DNA of 64,000 bases, taken from NCBI GenBank assembly GCA_959026725.1, contig CAUFMG010000004.1:98553-162552 (forward strand), written 5' to 3'. The stretch's first letter is position 1. Every line of letters begins with the position of its first letter. The translations under genes and the position numbers were made by a program. The notes under the pieces are model-generated. The model was given only the letters and a program-made list of their open reading frames with translations. It ran no database searches and was not told where the DNA came from. The stretch comes from an uncultured Collinsella sp. Lineage in GTDB: Bacteria > Actinomycetota > Coriobacteriia > Coriobacteriales > Coriobacteriaceae. Below, in pieces: positions 60,749 to 64,000 of the stretch.

Positions 60749-61072
60749 CTACGAAACGACCGTCTTGTAATAAGCGCCGAAGTCTGCGAGCGAGTCCATG
60801 ATGGGCATCATCTGGCGGCCGAGCTCGGTAAGGCCATACTCAACGCGGGGAGGATTCTCGCCATAGTCATGGCGAAAGACCAGCCCATCATCCTCCATCT
60901 GCCGCAGGCTGTCGGTAAGCACCTTCTGAGAGATCCCCTCAAGGCTGCGGCGCAACTCGTTGAAACGCCAGGGGCGTACGCGCAAGTTACGGATAATGAG
61001 CAGCTTCCACTTGCCGCCAATGAGCGTTACCGCCGTTGCGACCGGACACTCCGGAAGCTCCTCTTTCGCCAT
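60749..61072 (-). CDS. HxlR-family transcriptional regulator
   Basis: 107 residues. CPVATAVTLIGGKWKLLIIRNL and ELRRSLEGISQKVLTDSLRQMEDDGLVFRHDY are the HxlR winged helix; an N-terminal Cys (Cys9) suggests thiol sensing. ATG 61072 is the family-typical start (MAKEELPECP); AAGGAGG is 14 bases upstream, and an in-frame ATG at 61099 is the alternative. Divergent from the cupin gene. Confidence 0.88.
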   Translation of the reverse strand: MAKEELPECPVATAVTLIGGKWKLLIIRNLRVRPWRFNELRRSLEGISQKVLTDSLRQMEDDGLVFRHDYGENPPRVEYGLTELGRQMMPIMDSLADFGAYYKTVVS

Positions 61073-61115
61073 CACGGGAGACCCAACCTCCTTGACCATA
61101 CCGGTTTCACAAAAA

Positions 61116-61176
61116 AGTACGCAGTTACAAATATGTGCGTACTCGTATTTGCATTCGCCTTCGCGTTGAATATAAC
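61116..61176. promoter_or_regulatory. HxlR operator and cupin promoter
   Basis: Perfect dyad AGTACGCA (61116-61123) and TGCGTACT (61136-61143). Downstream -35 TTGCAT (61149-61154), 16-bp spacer and -10 TATAAC (61171-61176) face the cupin gene. HxlR proteins bind such dyads next to divergent targets. Confidence 0.6.
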
Positions 61177-61226
61177 TCACGCAGGAGATGCCTGCAAGGT
61201 ACATCAACCCCAAGAGAGGAACCATT

Positions 61227-61580
61227 ATGGCTAATTATGCAAGGACCCACATCGGTAATGAGAGCCGTGTCGAGCTGCACGAAGTGCTCGGGCTTACCGG
61301 GGCAGAGGTGAGTGTCAACAATCTTCCCGCCGGCGCTGGCGTTCCGTTCGTCCATGCACACAAGGAAAACGAGGAAATCTATGGCGTGCTCGAAGGCGCC
61401 GGCTCGGTCACGATCGACGGTGAGGAAATCGAGCTTGCAGCCGGCGACTGGCTGCGCATTTCCCCCGCCGCACACCGTCAGTTCCGCGCCGCATCCGACT
61501 CGGGCATCACATACGTCTGCATTCAGGTCAAGCAGGGATCCCTTGATGCCTTCACGGCCGACGACGCTATCATGTTCTAA
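61227..61580 (+). CDS. Cupin-domain protein
   Basis: 117 residues. Single cupin barrel: VPFVHAHKENEEIYGVLEG (HxH...E metal motif) and GDWLRISPAAHRQFRAA (G(X)5PxG(X)2H-like). GAGAGG precedes ATG 61227. Metal-binding cytosolic protein, possibly quinone or reactive-electrophile detoxification, as in other HxlR-controlled cupins. Its stop overlaps the convergent TetR gene end by three bases. Confidence 0.88.
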   Translation: MANYARTHIGNESRVELHEVLGLTGAEVSVNNLPAGAGVPFVHAHKENEEIYGVLEGAGSVTIDGEEIELAAGDWLRISPAAHRQFRAASDSGITYVCIQVKQGSLDAFTADDAIMF

Positions 61581-62134
61581 TTCGCGATCGGTGTGCAAGG
61601 GGCCGATACCGCCCGCATGCCCCCTTCGGAATAGGCGCTGAGCAGCTCCTGGGCGTGGGCGAACTCGGGCCCTCGCCTCCAACCGAGCAGGCGGTTGACC
61701 GCGAGATTTCCCTGGACGTTGTGAACGAAGAGCAGATAGGCGTCCTCGCGCGAGAGCCCGGTCTCCTCCATGATCGAGGGAACCATCTGCTCAGCGCCGC
61801 GCTCGACGACGCGCTGTGCCACCCGGGCGTATGCATCGTCATCCGAGTAGAGCAGATAATAGTCATCGTTTGCCGGCGGGCGCTGGCAGAGAGCCTCCGC
61901 CTCCGTTCCCTCAAGCGGGGGCGCCGCCGCCAGGGCCTCGTCGATAAGTGCATCAAGCAGCGCGAACTTGTCCTCGTAGTGCAAATAGAACGTGCCGCGG
62001 TTGATATCGGCACAGCGGCAAATATCCGCCACCGTCATCTTCGCGAAGCCGACCTCGACCAGCAGCGCAAAGAACGCCTCCCGTATGACCGAAAGCGTAT
62101 AGCGTCGGCGACGATCGATCTTCCCCGATTCCAT
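61577..62134 (-). CDS. TetR-family regulator
   Basis: 185 residues. N-terminal HTH (LSVIREAFFALLVEVGFAKMTVADICRCADINRGTFYLHYEDK) and ligand domain. GGAGGGG precedes ATG 62134. Divergent from the sirtuin pair; probably its repressor. DNA between has direct repeats CTGTTCATTG. Confidence 0.9.
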   Translation of the reverse strand: MESGKIDRRRRYTLSVIREAFFALLVEVGFAKMTVADICRCADINRGTFYLHYEDKFALLDALIDEALAAAPPLEGTEAEALCQRPPANDDYYLLYSDDDAYARVAQRVVERGAEQMVPSIMEETGLSREDAYLLFVHNVQGNLAVNRLLGWRRGPEFAHAQELLSAYSEGGMRAVSAPCTPIAN

Positions 62135-62199
62135 GGCCCCTCCAATTGCAGCGCTCAACAATATCCAGAAGCCGCTCGTTTATCGACAGCAGCTCGAAA

Positions 62200-62257
62200 C
62201 TGTTCATTGCTCTGACGCAAATCAACACTGATACTTTTTATAGACACCTGTTCATTG
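62200..62257 (+). promoter_or_regulatory. Promoter and direct repeats upstream of the sirtuin pair
   Basis: -35 TTGCTC (62207-62212), 17-bp spacer, -10 GATACT (62230-62235). Direct repeats CTGTTCATTG at 62200-62209 and 62248-62257 flank the core promoter, likely regulator sites. Confidence 0.5.
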
Positions 62258-62277
62258 TAGTTGAAAGAGAGTATCAA

Positions 62278-63243
62278 GTGACTCTATACGAGCGGCTCGT
62301 TATCGAACTCACCAACCAATCGTTTTCCCATCAGGCCGTCTACCGCACCGGCGGCACGCCCTATGAACTGAGTGCCCGCGAGCCCGAGCGCTACGACCAG
62401 CAAATCGAAACGTTTGCCCGCATGATCGATGAAGCCGATTGCGTGCTTGTAGGCGGGGCCTCTGGGCTCTCCGCGGCGGGCGGCGGCGACTTCTACTACG
62501 AAGACAACGCGACCTATCGCAGGCATTTCGGCAAATTCGCCGAGCGCTACGGTTTCAGGGGCGCTTTTGAAGGGTCGTCCTACCGCTGGCCCACCGCCGA
62601 GTCGCGCTGGGGCTACCTTGCAACCTTCCTCGACACCACGCTCAACGCCCCGCTGCGCGAGCCCTACAAAGATCTCGACGCCATTCTTACCAAGAAAGAC
62701 TTCTTCGTTCTCACCACCAACCAGGACACGCAGTTCATGAAAATCTACCCTTGGGAGAAGGTAGCAGAGATCCAAGGCGATCACCGCTTCTTCCAGTGCT
62801 CCCACTGTTGCACCGGCGAGGTGTGGGACGCGGTCGAGCCGGTCTCCCGCATGGTAGAGGGCATGGGAGACGGCCTTGAGGTTCCGACAGAATTCGTGCC
62901 ACGCTGCCCGCACTGCGGGGCAGAGGCGTTCCCTTGGGTTCGCGGCTACGGCAACTTCCTGCAGGGCGAGCTCTACGAGGAGCAGTACCGCAAGGTGTCC
63001 GACTGGCTCGACGCGCACGCGCGGCAGAGGATCCTTTTCCTCGAGCTGGGCGTGGGCCGCATGACGCCTGCGTTTATCCAGGAGCCGTTCTGGGCCCTCA
63101 CGGCGCAGTTGCCGCAGGCTGGCTACATCGCCGTGAACAACAGGACGCAGTTTCTCCCCCGTGCAATCGAGGATCGGGGGCTCGCCGTTCGTGCCGATAT
63201 CGCCGACGTGCTCGCCGACGTGCGCAAGACGCTGGGTAGGTAG
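62278..63243 (+). CDS. Class M-like sirtuin (SirTM-type)
   Basis: 321 residues from GTG 62278 (AGAGAG upstream). NAD loop VGGASGLSAAGG (58-69), TTNQDTQF (146-153), QGD (166-168) before FFQCSHC, and two CxxC zinc pairs (Cys174/Cys177, Cys210/Cys213). In SirTM proteins a Gln replaces the catalytic His and gives ADP-ribosyltransferase activity. TNQD at the Asn/Asp site keeps NAD contacts. No macrodomain, GcvH-L or LplA gene follows, unlike known SirTM operons. Start of a two-gene unit. Confidence 0.8.
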   Translation: MTLYERLVIELTNQSFSHQAVYRTGGTPYELSAREPERYDQQIETFARMIDEADCVLVGGASGLSAAGGGDFYYEDNATYRRHFGKFAERYGFRGAFEGSSYRWPTAESRWGYLATFLDTTLNAPLREPYKDLDAILTKKDFFVLTTNQDTQFMKIYPWEKVAEIQGDHRFFQCSHCCTGEVWDAVEPVSRMVEGMGDGLEVPTEFVPRCPHCGAEAFPWVRGYGNFLQGELYEEQYRKVSDWLDAHARQRILFLELGVGRMTPAFIQEPFWALTAQLPQAGYIAVNNRTQFLPRAIEDRGLAVRADIADVLADVRKTLGR

Positions 63244-63246
63244 CGC

Positions 63247-63945
63247 ATGGAAACGGTAAAAGCGGTTCGTATCGGCCAGGCACTTGCCGAGGCGGATCTT
63301 ATCATCATCGGCGCCAGCAACGGGCTCGACATGGCAGAGGGGCTCAACCTCTTCTACGCCGATGCTCATTTCCAAGAAGCGTACGGAGACCTCGCCCAGG
63401 CTGATGGCATCGGCTGCATACTGCAGGGGCTCACCTCTCCGGATGCAAACGTGCGACGCCGATGGGCCGATCGATTCCATCAAAAGGAGTATGTCGAGTA
63501 TGAGCCCGGCCCAATCATGAACGGGCTGCGGCATCTTACGGAGCACGCTGATACCTTCGTGATCACATGCAATATTGACGGGCACTTCGCACGCGCAGGG
63601 TTCAACGAGAACCACGTGCTCGAGACGGAGGGGGTTACGTGCACGTCGATTGACGAGCAGCGTCTCGCCCACCCAGATGCCCTCGCCATGGCGCAGCTCG
63701 AAGATCTCGCGCACCTTGTGCAAGCGCATCGCAACCACAAGGTTGCCATCCTCGAACTTGGCGTGGGGCTGCGCAACGGCGTCATAAAGCGCATGCTCGC
63801 TCGGGTCGCGAACGCCTGCGAACACGCCACCTACATCGTGTTCAACTACAGTCAGGCTCTGACGCCCGACGCTTCGTGCGAGACAATTCTCGTTGACGGC
63901 GATATGACCCCGGCTTTCGAGGAGATCGTTCGATGCCACCTCTAG
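63247..63945 (+). CDS. SirTM-like paralog lacking zinc cysteines and Gln
   Basis: 232 residues. Starts 3 bp after the first sirtuin stop. IIGASNGLDMAEG (20-32) and ITCNIDGHFARAGF (106-119) are sirtuin NAD-site motifs, but at the QGD position it has ETEG (126-129), and there is no CxxC zinc ribbon. Probably inactive or altered partner. TCNIDGHFARAGF is closer to canonical SirTM than the first protein. Confidence 0.75.
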   Translation: METVKAVRIGQALAEADLIIIGASNGLDMAEGLNLFYADAHFQEAYGDLAQADGIGCILQGLTSPDANVRRRWADRFHQKEYVEYEPGPIMNGLRHLTEHADTFVITCNIDGHFARAGFNENHVLETEGVTCTSIDEQRLAHPDALAMAQLEDLAHLVQAHRNHKVAILELGVGLRNGVIKRMLARVANACEHATYIVFNYSQALTPDASCETILVDGDMTPAFEEIVRCHL

Positions 63946-63952
63946 AAATCAG

Positions 63953-63979
63953 AACCACCCCTAAAAAGGGTGGTTTGCT
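63953..63979 (+). terminator. Terminator of the sirtuin operon
   Basis: Stem AACCACCC / GGGTGGTT with a 7-nt loop and TTGCTCTT after it, eight bases past the stop. This ends the operon at two genes. Confidence 0.82.
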
Positions 63980-64000
63980 CTTAGGGTATAACCCACGGGC

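Noticed and set aside
62278..63945. Canonical NAD-dependent deacetylases
   Set aside because: Neither protein shows the canonical catalytic His; the first has Gln in QGD, so class M-like is better.

Overview
The window is high-GC, densely packed bacterial chromosome of Coriobacteriia (Actinomycetota) character, most likely Collinsella or a close relative. The evidence is GC-rich codon use, AAGGAG-type ribosome binding sites, sortase-anchored proteins (LPATG, LAGTG), EFR1-type ferredoxin/flavodoxin and CD1871A-type redox proteins, and dispersed GGGAC/GTCCC palindromes at gene ends. The genus is inferred from general family knowledge; no database search was run. I see no rRNA, tRNA, CRISPR array, prophage or complete insertion sequence.

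Layout. 0-11.6 kb: end of an ArsC-like gene, a CobW-type GTPase, trmL, a UvrA-like ABC protein translationally coupled to a DNA-repeat-associated AAA ATPase, a TetM-like ribosomal GTPase, an acetyltransferase, rsmJ, small membrane proteins and an RlmA-type methyltransferase. 11.7-25.6 kb: MATE and EamA exporters with a LysR regulator, ung, an SDR, a VUT/QueT-like transporter with a candidate preQ1 leader, prfC, a GntR-ABC operon, an EFR1 flavoprotein, a ClC channel, a LOG-type hydrolase and a K+ channel. 25.7-33.6 kb: two hybrid histidine kinases, one with two fused solute-binding domains and one coupled to a separate solute-binding lipoprotein, plus a MalY-like lyase. 33.7-37.9 kb: trmO, an XRE/zinc-ribbon/TipAS regulator, a glutaredoxin, an AT-rich repeat island with an orphan ribbon-helix-helix gene, and a dihydrouridine synthase. 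37.9-45.4 kb: a 1085-residue MacB-like ABC protein, then a TlpA / polyferredoxin / 48-residue CxxC-protein redox operon facing a two-component system. 45.4-58.3 kb: a LuxR regulator beside a 1461-residue surface protein, a lipoprotein, a divergent type IIA topoisomerase pair, and a second repeat-associated AAA ATPase. 58.3-64 kb: a flavoprotein, an LPATG protein, an HxlR/cupin pair, and a TetR regulator divergent from two tandem class M-like sirtuins.

The most interesting points are the two-gene sirtuin cassette (one member has the Gln and zinc cysteines of SirTM, the other has lost both), the paralogous AAA ATPases each preceded by its own unrelated tandem repeat array, the thiol-redox operon with a previously unlisted 48-residue CxxC protein, the fused versus split sensor kinases, and the palindrome families, including a 1.1-kb AT-rich island bounded by two 80-bp hairpin repeats.
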